Source: Methylobacterium nodulans ORS 2060
GTDB lineage: Bacteria; Pseudomonadota; Alphaproteobacteria; Rhizobiales; Beijerinckiaceae
Assembly: GCF_000022085.1 (NCBI RefSeq)
Contig: NC_011894.1
Location: 1,576,501-1,640,500, forward strand
Reading direction: 5' to 3'
DNA: 64,000 nucleotides
In this document: in pieces, positions 7,776 through 15,304 of the stretch
Position numbering within the stretch: position 1 is the stretch's first letter
Layout: each line of letters starts with the position of its first letter
Made by a program: the position numbers and the translations under genes
The notes under the pieces: generated by a model
Database searches by the model: none
What the model was told of the DNA's origin: nothing
What the model saw: the letters and a program-made list of their open reading frames with translations, nothing else

Positions 7776-10700
7776 GTGTCAGGAACCGAGCCGCCCCGCA
7801 TGACCGCCGATTCCGCCCCCGAGACGAAGCCCGTCGGCCCCGGCGATCAGGTGCTCCTGGTCGACGGATCCTCCTTCATCTTCCGGGCCTATTTCCAGTC
7901 CATCAACCAGCCGGAGCGCTACAACTTCCGGCCCTCGGACGGGCTGCCCACCGGCGCCGTGCGGCTGTTCTGCGCCAAGATCGCCCAGTTCGTGCAGGAG
8001 GGGGCGGCCGGGGTGAAGCCGAGCCATCTCGGCATCGTCTTCGACAAGTCGGAGGGCTCGTTCCGCAAGGAGATTTTTCCCGACTACAAGGGCCACCGGC
8101 CGGACGCGCCCGAGGACCTCAAGCGGCAGATGCCGCTGATGCGCGAGGCGGTGCGGGCCTTCGGCCTCGAACCGATCGAGCTCGAACGCTACGAAGCGGA
8201 CGACCTCATCGCCACCTATGCGCGGCAGGCGGAGGCGCGGGGCGCGGGCGTCATCATCGTGTCCTCCGACAAGGACCTGATGCAGCTCGTCGGCGACCTC
8301 GTGCGGTTCTACGACTTCGAGTCGGGCCAACAGGGCAAGCCCGGCTACCGGCCCGAGCGCAACCTCGACGCGGCGGCGATCGTCGAGCGCTGGGAGGGCC
8401 TGAGCCCGGCGCAGATCGGCGATGCGCTGGCGCTGATCGGCGACACCTCCGACAACGTGCCGGGCGTGCCGGGCATCGGGCTCAAGACCGCGGCCGTGCT
8501 GATCAAGGAGTTCGGCAGCCTGGAGGCCCTGCTGGAGCGGGCCGCAGAGATCAAGCAGCCCAAGCGCCGCGAGACGCTGCTCGCCAATATCGAGCAGGCC
8601 CGCCTGTCGCGACGGCTCGTGACCCTCGACGAGGCGGTGCCGGTGCCTGTGCCGCTCGAGGCGTTGCGCCTGCGCAAGCCCGACCCGGATCGGCTCGTCG
8701 GCTTCCTCAAGGCGATGGAGTTCAACACGCTGACGCGGCGCATCGCCTCGCTGCTGCATGTCGACCCGGAGGCGGTGAAGCCCGACCCGGCCCTGCTGCC
8801 GGGCGGCGCGGCGTCCTACGCCAACGAGAAGGGCGGCAGCGACGTCACCCCGTTCTTCGGCGACGAGGCCAGGGATCAGCCCGCCGCCGAGGTCGACCCC
8901 TTCGCCGATCTCGGCCTGCCGGACGCGCCCCTCAAGCCCCGCGGGCCCGTCGAGGCGACGCCGGGCAGCCTGGTCGCTGCCCGCGCCGCCGAGGCGGTGA
9001 AGCCCTTCGACACCGACGCCTACGAGACCATCACCTCCCTCGACCGGCTCGATGCCTGGGTCGCGGAGGCCGCCGAGGCCGGCGTGCTCGCGGTCGACAC
9101 CGAGACCAACGCCCTCGACGCGCACAGGGCGGATCTGGTCGGCGTCTCGCTCGCCACCGCGCCGGGGCGCGCCGCCTATATCCCGCTCTCCCATCGCGGC
9201 AGCGAGGACCTGTTCGGCGAGGGGCTGCTGCCGAACCAGCTCCCCTGGGAGGCCGTGCGGGCGCGCCTCAAGCCGCTCCTCGAAGACCCGGCCGTGCTCA
9301 AGGTCGGGCAGAACCTGAAATACGACTGGCTGGTGCTGGCCCGCCACGGCATCGAGGTGCGGCCCTACGACGACACCATGCTGATCTCCTACGTGCTCGA
9401 CGCCGGCAAGGGCTCGCACGGCATGGACGAGCTCGCGCGCCGCCATCTCGGGCACCAGCCGATCACCTTCGCGGATGTCACCGGCACGGGCCGCACCAAG
9501 GTCACCTTCGACCGCGTTCCCCTCGACAAGGCCACCGCCTATGCGGCGGAGGATGCGGACGTCACCTTGCGCCTGTGGCGCCTGATGAAGCCGCGGCTCG
9601 CCGCCGAGCGGCGCGCCACCGTCTACGAGACCCTGGAGCGCCCCCTGGTACCGGTGCTCGCCCGCATGGAAAGCTGCGGCATTCGGGTCGACCGGGGCAT
9701 GCTGAGCCGGCTCTCGGGCGATTTCTCGCAATCCCTGGCGCGGCTGGAGGCCGAGATCCAGGAGATGGCGGGCGAGAGTTTCTCCGTCTCCTCCCCGAAG
9801 CAGATCGGCGACATCCTGTTCGGCAAGTTCGGGCTTCCCGGCGCCAAGAAGACGCCGTCGGGCCAATGGGCGACGCCCGCCACCCTGCTGGAGGAGCTTG
9901 CCGGCCAGGGCCATGCGCTGCCGAAGAAGATCCTGGAATGGCGCCAGCTCTCGAAGCTGAAATCCACCTACACGGACACCCTCCAGGAGCATGCCGACCG
10001 GGAGACGAACCGCGTCCACACCTCCTTCGCGCTCGCCGCCACCACGACCGGGCGGCTCTCCTCCTCGGACCCGAACCTGCAGAACATCCCGATCCGCACC
10101 GAGGAGGGGCGGCGCATCCGGCAGGCCTTCGTGGCGGATGAGGGCCACAAGCTGATCTCGGCCGATTACAGCCAGATCGAGCTCAGGCTGCTCGCCCACA
10201 TCGCCGACATCCCGCAGCTGCGCGAAGCCTTCGCGGCGGGCATCGACATCCATGCGGCCACCGCCTCGGCGATGTTCGGCGTGCCCCTCGACCAGATGAC
10301 GCCCGACCTGCGGCGGCGGGCCAAGACCATCAATTTCGGCATCATCTACGGCATCTCGGCCTTCGGCCTCGCCGACCGGCTCGGCATCCCGCAGGGCGAG
10401 GCCGCGGCCTTCATCAAGCAGTATTTCGAGCGGTTCCCCGGCATCCGCGCCTATATCGACGACATCAAGAAGACCTGCCGGGACAAGGGCTACGTGACGA
10501 CGCTGTTCGGGCGCGTCTGCCACTATCCGCAGATCCGCTCGAACAACCCGCAGGAACGGGCCTCGGTGGAGCGGCAGGCGATCAACGCGCCGATCCAGGG
10601 CTCGGCCGCCGACATCATCCGGCGCGCGATGGTGCGGATGGAGGGGGCGCTGGCGGCGGCGGGCCTCACCACGCGCATGCTGCTGCAGGTGCATGACGAG

Positions 10701-10850
10701 CTCGTCTTCGAGGCGCCCGACGACGAGGTGGAGCGGGCGCTGCCGATCATCGCCCGGGTGATGGAGGAGGCGCCGCACCCGGCGGTGCAGCTCCGGGTGC
10801 CGCTTGCCGTCGAGGCCAAGGCCGCCACGAACTGGCAGGAGGCGCATTGA
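7776..10850 (+). CDS. polA: DNA polymerase I
   Basis: About 1024 residues from a GTG at 7776, preferred because GGAGGGG lies 5 bases upstream; an ATG at 7800 (1016 residues) is the alternative. Three domains: 5'-nuclease from VLLVDGSSFIFRAYF to about residue 300 with the GDTSDNVPGVPGIG helix-hairpin-helix; 3'-5' exonuclease with VDTETNALDA and YAAEDADVTL, its acidic residues intact, so proofreading should work; and family A polymerase with ISADYSQIELRLLAH and the terminal motif QVHDELVFEAP. It serves Okazaki fragment processing and excision repair. An insert of about 100 residues between nuclease and exonuclease is low-complexity, as in other rhizobial PolA. Confidence 0.97.
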   Translation: MSGTEPPRMTADSAPETKPVGPGDQVLLVDGSSFIFRAYFQSINQPERYNFRPSDGLPTGAVRLFCAKIAQFVQEGAAGVKPSHLGIVFDKSEGSFRKEIFPDYKGHRPDAPEDLKRQMPLMREAVRAFGLEPIELERYEADDLIATYARQAEARGAGVIIVSSDKDLMQLVGDLVRFYDFESGQQGKPGYRPERNLDAAAIVERWEGLSPAQIGDALALIGDTSDNVPGVPGIGLKTAAVLIKEFGSLEALLERAAEIKQPKRRETLLANIEQARLSRRLVTLDEAVPVPVPLEALRLRKPDPDRLVGFLKAMEFNTLTRRIASLLHVDPEAVKPDPALLPGGAASYANEKGGSDVTPFFGDEARDQPAAEVDPFADLGLPDAPLKPRGPVEATPGSLVAARAAEAVKPFDTDAYETITSLDRLDAWVAEAAEAGVLAVDTETNALDAHRADLVGVSLATAPGRAAYIPLSHRGSEDLFGEGLLPNQLPWEAVRARLKPLLEDPAVLKVGQNLKYDWLVLARHGIEVRPYDDTMLISYVLDAGKGSHGMDELARRHLGHQPITFADVTGTGRTKVTFDRVPLDKATAYAAEDADVTLRLWRLMKPRLAAERRATVYETLERPLVPVLARMESCGIRVDRGMLSRLSGDFSQSLARLEAEIQEMAGESFSVSSPKQIGDILFGKFGLPGAKKTPSGQWATPATLLEELAGQGHALPKKILEWRQLSKLKSTYTDTLQEHADRETNRVHTSFALAATTTGRLSSSDPNLQNIPIRTEEGRRIRQAFVADEGHKLISADYSQIELRLLAHIADIPQLREAFAAGIDIHAATASAMFGVPLDQMTPDLRRRAKTINFGIIYGISAFGLADRLGIPQGEAAAFIKQYFERFPGIRAYIDDIKKTCRDKGYVTTLFGRVCHYPQIRSNNPQERASVERQAINAPIQGSAADIIRRAMVRMEGALAAAGLTTRMLLQVHDELVFEAPDDEVERALPIIARVMEEAPHPAVQLRVPLAVEAKAATNWQEAH

Positions 10851-10902
10851 GCGGGGGGCCTGTCGCCGCGCTTCCCCCTTTCTCAACCCGGTCCTCCTTC
10901 CC

Positions 10903-10960
10903 GGATCTCCTTCCGCTGCCGCTGCATGCGCCCGGGACAGAGGGAGCGGGCGACAGGGGA
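10903..10960 (+). repeat. dispersed repeat (GGATCTCCTTCCGCTG type), copy 1
   Basis: In the gap between polA and the amidotransferase gene, CCCGGATCTCCTTCCGCTG continues through CGCTGCATGC to CCCGGGACAGAGGGAGCGG. An inverted copy lies at about 21355-21415 and related copies on the plus strand at about 21485 and 46521. Confidence 0.65.
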
Positions 10961-10965
10961 CCGTC

Positions 10966-11757
10966 TCAGGCCGCGATGCGGCCCTCCGGGGCCTCGGGCG
11001 CAATGACCCGAGTCGGCTCGCCGGCCCGGGCGATCAGCGTCGCGCCCTTCGGCACCACGCTCCAGCCCTCGCGGCAGCCGTCGATCGGCTCGGAGACAAC
11101 CACGATCCCGCTTCCGGTCTCGCGCCAGTAGAGGCTCGGCGGGCGCCCGTCGCAGGCCCAGCGGAAGGCGGTCAGGCTCTCGCCGTCGCTCAGCACGGCG
11201 GTGAGCCGCAGGGGCTCCTCAATGCCGGCCGCCCGCATCAGGCCGCGCACCGCCGCCACCGACTCGGCCATGGCGGCCACCGGATCCGTCTCGAGGCCGT
11301 TCGCGAGCGCGAGCAGGAACAGCGCCTCGGAATCCGTCGAGCCGGCCCGGGCCTCGTAGAGGTGGTCCGGGATCAGCGCCTCCAGGCGCCGCTTGATGCG
11401 GCCATAGCCGCCGATCTGGCCGTTATGCATGAAGAGCAGCCGGCCATACGCGAAGGGATGGCAGTTGGCGCGCGCCGTCGCGGTGCCCGTCGAAGCGCGC
11501 ACATGCGCCAGGAAGGTGCGGGCCCGGATCTGCCGGGCGAGGCTGCGCAGATTCTCATCGGACCAGGCCGGCCGCACGTCGCGGAAGAGCCCGGGCTCGG
11601 GGCGCTCGCCGTACCAGCCGATGCCGAAACCGTCGCCGTTCGTCTCGGTCTTCGCCTCGGCGGCGTGGAGCGACTGGTGGATGAGGGAGTGGGTCGGCGT
11701 GCAGACGAGGTCGTCGAGATAGACTGGTTCGCCGTGATAGGCGAGGAAGCGGCACAT
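10966..11757 (-). CDS. class II glutamine amidotransferase (YafJ/EgtC-like)
   Basis: 263 residues. The start at 11755-11757 gives the sequence MCRFLAYHG; removal of Met exposes Cys2, the N-terminal nucleophile required by Ntn-hydrolase glutaminases. Further motifs TNGDGFGIGWYG, RTFLAHVRAST and LLFMHNGQIGGY form the glutamine-binding site. The domain stands alone without a synthase partner, as in YafJ and in EgtC of ergothioneine synthesis; no other ergothioneine gene is near, so the acceptor reaction is unknown. It is on the minus strand, convergent with polA. Confidence 0.85.
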   Translation of the reverse strand: MCRFLAYHGEPVYLDDLVCTPTHSLIHQSLHAAEAKTETNGDGFGIGWYGERPEPGLFRDVRPAWSDENLRSLARQIRARTFLAHVRASTGTATARANCHPFAYGRLLFMHNGQIGGYGRIKRRLEALIPDHLYEARAGSTDSEALFLLALANGLETDPVAAMAESVAAVRGLMRAAGIEEPLRLTAVLSDGESLTAFRWACDGRPPSLYWRETGSGIVVVSEPIDGCREGWSVVPKGATLIARAGEPTRVIAPEAPEGRIAA

Positions 11758-12070
11758 CGCCCGAGCACCCGTGGGTTGAGGCGCCGCGCGCCTGCCCCTC
11801 GCCGCGCCGCCCGACGCTTTCATCGAACCGTAACATTCCGACTGTCGAGGTGAACAGCCCGTTAATGCGCCGCAGCATGGCGCGGAAAGCGGCAACATCC
11901 GGGCGGGTCTGATCGCACGATCACCGCGGCCAGGATCGAACCACCGGATCGGCCGTTGATCCCGGTCGGAGTTCCGACAGGCAGCCCGCCGCGACGGCCC
12001 CTTCCCTGATCCAGACCTTCGCCCAGCCGTCGGCGACGGTCGACATCTTCATAATGCGACAGGAGGCATC
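11758..12070. other. 313-base intergenic region
   Basis: This region separates the divergent amidotransferase and receiver genes and must hold both promoters. I see no gene and no clear sigma-70 boxes. The only firm element is the AGGAGG ribosome-binding site a few bases before the ATG at 12071. Confidence 0.5.
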
Positions 12071-12463
12071 ATGGGCAGAACTGCGTCCGCCGGTCCGATC
12101 GCCGTGGTGGTGGAGGACGACGCATCCGTGCGCGACTTCGCGGCGGCGATCCTCGAAGAGACCGACCTCGACGTGATCGCCTGCGAGACCGCCGAGGATG
12201 CGCTGGACGTGATCCGCGCGCATGCGGACGAGGTCGCGCTGGTGTTCACGGAGGTCCGGCTCGGGGGCGCAATGGACGGGGCGACGCTCGCCCGCACGGT
12301 GGAGCAGGAATGGCCGGAGGTGCGGGTGGTCGTCACCTCGGCGGAGGGCCGCACGCAGCCGCTGCCCGATCACGCGGTCTATATGCGCAAGCCCTGGCGC
12401 CCCCTCGACGTGCTGGTGCAGGCCGAGCGGGCGACCGTGGAATCGACGGGCCGGGCGGCCTGA
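12071..12463 (+). CDS. stand-alone receiver-domain protein with Asp-to-Glu at the phospho-site
   Basis: 130 residues, a single response-regulator receiver fold without an output domain. The acidic pair is present in VVVEDDASVRD, the conserved Thr in VVVTSAEG and the Lys in YMRKPW. At the phospho-acceptor position, where relatives read FTDVRMPG, this protein has FTEVRLGG, so the Asp is replaced by Glu (codon GAG in 12250-12270). Glu often mimics the phosphorylated state, so the protein may be constitutively active or not phosphorylated at all. A strong AGGAGG box precedes the start. Partner and output are unknown. Confidence 0.85.
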   Translation: MGRTASAGPIAVVVEDDASVRDFAAAILEETDLDVIACETAEDALDVIRAHADEVALVFTEVRLGGAMDGATLARTVEQEWPEVRVVVTSAEGRTQPLPDHAVYMRKPWRPLDVLVQAERATVESTGRAA

Positions 12464-12496
12464 GGGCGGGCCGCTTCCCGGTCGGCGGGGAGCGCT

Positions 12497-13522
12497 CTAG
12501 CGCGCCGCCTCGAACCCCTGCAGCACCGCCGCGAGGTTGGGGCCGAGATGTTCGGACAGATAACCGCCCTCCTGCACCAGGACGGTCGGCAGCCCGAGCC
12601 GCGCGAGCGCCGCCCCGATCCGGGAAAAACCCTCCGTCGTGACGGCGAGGCCCGCGAGCGGGTCGTAGACCGAGGCGTCGAGGCCGAGCGCCACCACGAG
12701 GGCGCTCGCCCCGAAGGCCCGGATGATCCGCGCCGCCTCGTCGAGGGTCGCCAGATAGCCCTCGTCCCCGGTGCCGAGGGGCAGCGGCAGGTTGCGGTTG
12801 GCGCCGAGCCCCGCGCCCTCGCCGCGCTCGTGCGCATAGCCCCAGACGAAGGGATAGAACCGCGCCGGGTCGGCGTGGATCGACACCGTCAGGACCGTCG
12901 GGTCGGCGTAGAAGATGCCCTGCGTGCCGTTGCCGTGGTGGACGTCGACGTCGAGGATCGCGACGCGGGCGTGCCGCGTGCGCAGGAGCGCGGCCGCCAC
13001 CGCGCTGTTGTTGAAGAAGCAGAACCCGCCCGCCCGGTCGCGATAGGCGTGGTGGCCCGGCGGACGGCAGAGGGCATAGGCCGCATCCTCCCCGTCCATG
13101 ACGAGCTGCGCGGTGCTCGCCGCCACGTCGGTCGCCGCGCAGGCCGCCGCATAGGTGCCGGGGCCGATCGGGCAGGCGGTGTCCACCGTGTGCCAGCCGA
13201 GCCGGCCGACGATGTGCTCCGGATAGGTCGCGTCGTCGCGCATCGGGTGGATGTTGGCGACCATCTCGGGCGCCGCATCCCCGAGGGCCGCCCAGGCGTC
13301 CCAGGCCTCCGCCAGGAAGGCGAGGTAGTCGGGGCCGTGGACCCGCGCGCGGGCCTCGTGCCCGAATGTCTGGGGCTCGACCAGGCTGTGGCCGCCCGCG
13401 CGCAGGCCCGCGAGCAGGCGGTCGGCCCGCTCGGGCTGCTCGGTCGTGCGCGTGACGCGGCCCCGCACCAGGAAGAACTGCGGGTCGTGGCTGCGGTGAT
13501 CCTCGGTGTAGACGGCTTTCAT
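12497..13522 (-). CDS. histone deacetylase-family / acetylpolyamine amidohydrolase
   Basis: 341 residues. The arginase/deacetylase fold is indicated by RPPGHHAYRD (catalytic His pair), DVDVHHGNGTQ (zinc Asp and His) and LGLDASVYDPL (third zinc ligand), followed by QEGGYLSEHLG. The N-terminus KAVYTEDHRSHDP, with its Asp/His-rich start, is typical of the bacterial acetylpolyamine amidohydrolase subgroup, which removes acetyl groups from acetylputrescine or similar amines in the cytoplasm. The start at 13520-13522 is chosen over an ATG four codons upstream because the family begins with this Met. It is convergent with the receiver gene, only 33 bases away. Confidence 0.88.
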   Translation of the reverse strand: MKAVYTEDHRSHDPQFFLVRGRVTRTTEQPERADRLLAGLRAGGHSLVEPQTFGHEARARVHGPDYLAFLAEAWDAWAALGDAAPEMVANIHPMRDDATYPEHIVGRLGWHTVDTACPIGPGTYAAACAATDVAASTAQLVMDGEDAAYALCRPPGHHAYRDRAGGFCFFNNSAVAAALLRTRHARVAILDVDVHHGNGTQGIFYADPTVLTVSIHADPARFYPFVWGYAHERGEGAGLGANRNLPLPLGTGDEGYLATLDEAARIIRAFGASALVVALGLDASVYDPLAGLAVTTEGFSRIGAALARLGLPTVLVQEGGYLSEHLGPNLAAVLQGFEAAR

Positions 13523-13533
13523 GGGGCCTCCCA

Positions 13534-13632
13534 AAGCATTTTCCGACGAAGTGGATTCCGGTTCGTCGAAGAGAATGCGGCGAGATCAGGAGCCGAGGGA
13601 CATCTTGCGGTCCTCCGCAAGATGTCCCTCGG
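13534..13632 (+). repeat. dispersed repeat with conserved core and perfect 18-bp hairpin, copy 2
   Basis: The core AAAGCATTTTCCGACGAAG through AATGCGG (13534-13580) matches the copy at 3541. The attached hairpin, 13593-13610 with 13615-13632 and loop TCCT, is a perfect 18-bp inverted repeat unrelated in sequence to that of copy 1. The hairpin lies inside the 3' end of the GntR regulator reading frame. Confidence 0.8.
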
Positions 13633-14317
13633 CGGGGGAGAGGGTGCGTGCGAGCCGGCCGACCTCGCGCCACGCCACCCCGATGTGGTGGTCGACATGC
13701 GCGACGATGCGCTCGGGATGCCCCGCCTCGATGGCGGCGAGCACCGGCTCGTGGGTGCGGGCGATTTCCTGGGGGTCGTCGTAGAGCCGGCCGATCAGGC
13801 CGATCACCACCTTCAGCTCCGAGGCGAGCCCGTCGAAGACCCGCAGCAGCCGTCCGTTGCCGGCGATCTCGCAGATCAGCCGGTGGAAGCGGTAATCGGC
13901 CTCGACGATGCGGGCCGCATCGTCGCGGTGGGCGGCGGCGTAGAGGGCGTCGAGCTGTTCGCGCAGGGCCGCGCGGGAGGCGGGCGTGAGGCGGCGGGAT
14001 GCCTCCACGGCAGCGTGGCGCTCGATGCACAGGCGCAGGTCGTAGACCTCGTCCAGGTCGTCGGGCGAGATCTCGCGCACGAAGAAGCCGCGCCGCGGGC
14101 AGGCGCGCAGGAGCCCCTGGCTCTCGAGGAGCCGTGCCGCCTCGCGCACCGGCGCCCGGCTGATGCCGAGTTCGCGCGCCACCGCCGCCTCGGCCACCTT
14201 GGCGCCCGGGGCGAGCTGCCCGCTCGTGATCGCGTCGGTGAGCCGGCGGGCGACCTGCCGCACGAGGTCGCTGTCCGACAGGACGGGCAGGCCGACAGGG
14301 GGGGACAACGGGCGCAT
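13586..14317 (-). CDS. GntR-family regulator, FCD (FadR-type) domain
   Basis: 243 residues. The N-terminal winged helix (about 15-85) includes ISRAPVREAARLLESQGLL, the recognition helix of the family. The C-terminal all-helical FCD ligand domain has YRFHRLICEIAGN and HEPVLAAIEAG with the His/Asp metal site. Such proteins sense organic acids or their derivatives and usually repress an adjacent catabolic operon. Here the divergent six-gene operon starting at 14436 is the obvious target. The last 13 or so codons run through the hairpin of a dispersed repeat, so the original C-terminus has probably been replaced; FCD domains normally end near the HHIGVAWREV helix, so function is likely kept. Confidence 0.9.
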   Translation of the reverse strand: MRPLSPPVGLPVLSDSDLVRQVARRLTDAITSGQLAPGAKVAEAAVARELGISRAPVREAARLLESQGLLRACPRRGFFVREISPDDLDEVYDLRLCIERHAAVEASRRLTPASRAALREQLDALYAAAHRDDAARIVEADYRFHRLICEIAGNGRLLRVFDGLASELKVVIGLIGRLYDDPQEIARTHEPVLAAIEAGHPERIVAHVDHHIGVAWREVGRLARTLSPAEGHLAEDRKMSLGS

Positions 14318-14356
14318 GGCACCTCCGGCGGCAGAGTGTGCACCGGGTAAGCGTCG

Positions 14357-14368
14357 ATTGTCGACACT
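14357..14368. promoter_or_regulatory. candidate GntR operator
   Basis: ATTGTCGACACT contains the perfect palindrome TGTCGACA and lies between the divergent regulator (start 14317) and the aldolase gene (start 14436). FCD-type GntR proteins commonly bind TTGT/ACAA half-sites separated by 2 bases. Assignment is by motif and position only. Confidence 0.45.
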
Positions 14369-14435
14369 TTCGGCTTGATCCCCTCCGGCCGCCGCGCCAG
14401 TCTGCCGTCACCGATCGTCGAAGGAGGGTTCGACC

Positions 14436-15194
14436 ATGCCGTCACCCCTTAAGCCCGAAGAGGCCGCCATCCGCATCGACCTCGCGGCCGCCTACCGGCT
14501 CATCCACCGGCTCGGCCTCGACGACAGTATCTACACCCACATCTCGGCCCGCCTGCCGGGACCGGAGCACCGCTTCCTCATCAATCCCTACGGCTTGCGC
14601 TTCGAGGAGGTGACGGCCGGCAACCTCGTCACCGTCGACCTCGACGGGCAGGTGATCGACGATCCGTTCGGGAGCGGCATCAACCCGGCGGGCTTCACCA
14701 TCCACAGCGCCATCCACGCGGCGCGCGAGGACGCGATGTGCGTCCTCCACACCCACACGGTGGCGGGCGTCGCCGTCTCCTGCCAGGAGGATGGGCTGCT
14801 GCCGCTCAACCAATGGTCCATGCAGTTCACGGACCGCATCGCCTACCATGCCTACGAGGGCATCGCCCTCGACCTCGACGAGCGCGAGCGGCTGGTGGCG
14901 GATCTCGGCGACAAGTTCGTGATGATCCTGCGCAACCACGGCCTGCTCACCTGCGGGCGCACGGTCGGCGAGGCGTTCAAGCTGATGCACAACATGGAGC
15001 GGTCCTGCCGGGCGCAGCTCGCGATCCAGGCCGCGGGCGCGCCCCTGGTCCGGCCCTCGGCCGCCATCGCCCGCAAGACCGCGGGCCAATACGCCACCTT
15101 CGGCGAGAAGGTCGCGTCGGGCGCGCTGGCCGATACCGAGTGGGAGGCCTTCAAGCGCATGCTGGAGCGCAGCGACCCGGACTACAAGGGCTGA
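14436..15194 (+). CDS. class II aldolase/adducin-family protein
   Basis: 252 residues. Zinc-dependent class II aldolase fold: VLHTHTVAGVA supplies two His ligands, LRNHGLLTCG a third, and a Glu lies in the GLRFEEVTAGNL region. Members cleave or epimerise sugar phosphates or decarboxylate keto acids; this long subgroup without an obvious phosphate-binding loop often acts on non-phosphorylated hydroxy acids. It is the first gene of an operon with an ABC importer and a 2-hydroxyacid dehydrogenase, so it probably degrades the imported compound. The start has a GAAGGAGGG box upstream. The exact substrate cannot be read from the sequence. Confidence 0.88.
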   Translation: MPSPLKPEEAAIRIDLAAAYRLIHRLGLDDSIYTHISARLPGPEHRFLINPYGLRFEEVTAGNLVTVDLDGQVIDDPFGSGINPAGFTIHSAIHAAREDAMCVLHTHTVAGVAVSCQEDGLLPLNQWSMQFTDRIAYHAYEGIALDLDERERLVADLGDKFVMILRNHGLLTCGRTVGEAFKLMHNMERSCRAQLAIQAAGAPLVRPSAAIARKTAGQYATFGEKVASGALADTEWEAFKRMLERSDPDYKG

Positions 15195-15205
15195 CCAGTT
15201 CAGGA

Positions 15206-15240
15206 GGGATCCCCTCCTCCCGTGCGGGAGAGGGGATCCC
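15206..15240 (+). repeat. palindromic hairpin repeat (CCCCTC...GAGGGG family), copy 1
   Basis: Arms 15206-15221 and 15226-15240 pair with one bulged C around the loop GTGC. Relatives with the same inner arms are at 34071 (split by the IS), 35482 and 58371. It lies inside the operon between the aldolase and substrate-binding-protein genes and could stabilise or attenuate the message. Confidence 0.7.
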
Positions 15241-15304
15241 GCGCATCCCGCGCCCGAAAGGACGTGGCGGGTGTGACGCGATCGACCGAGCGGAGAGGGC
15301 GCAG

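Noticed and set aside
7779..11003. Minus-strand open frame of over 1000 codons across polA
   Set aside because: It is antisense to a fully recognisable DNA polymerase I. In very GC-rich DNA the frame opposite a gene often lacks stops; its translation is low-complexity Arg/Ala/Gly/Val with no known motif.
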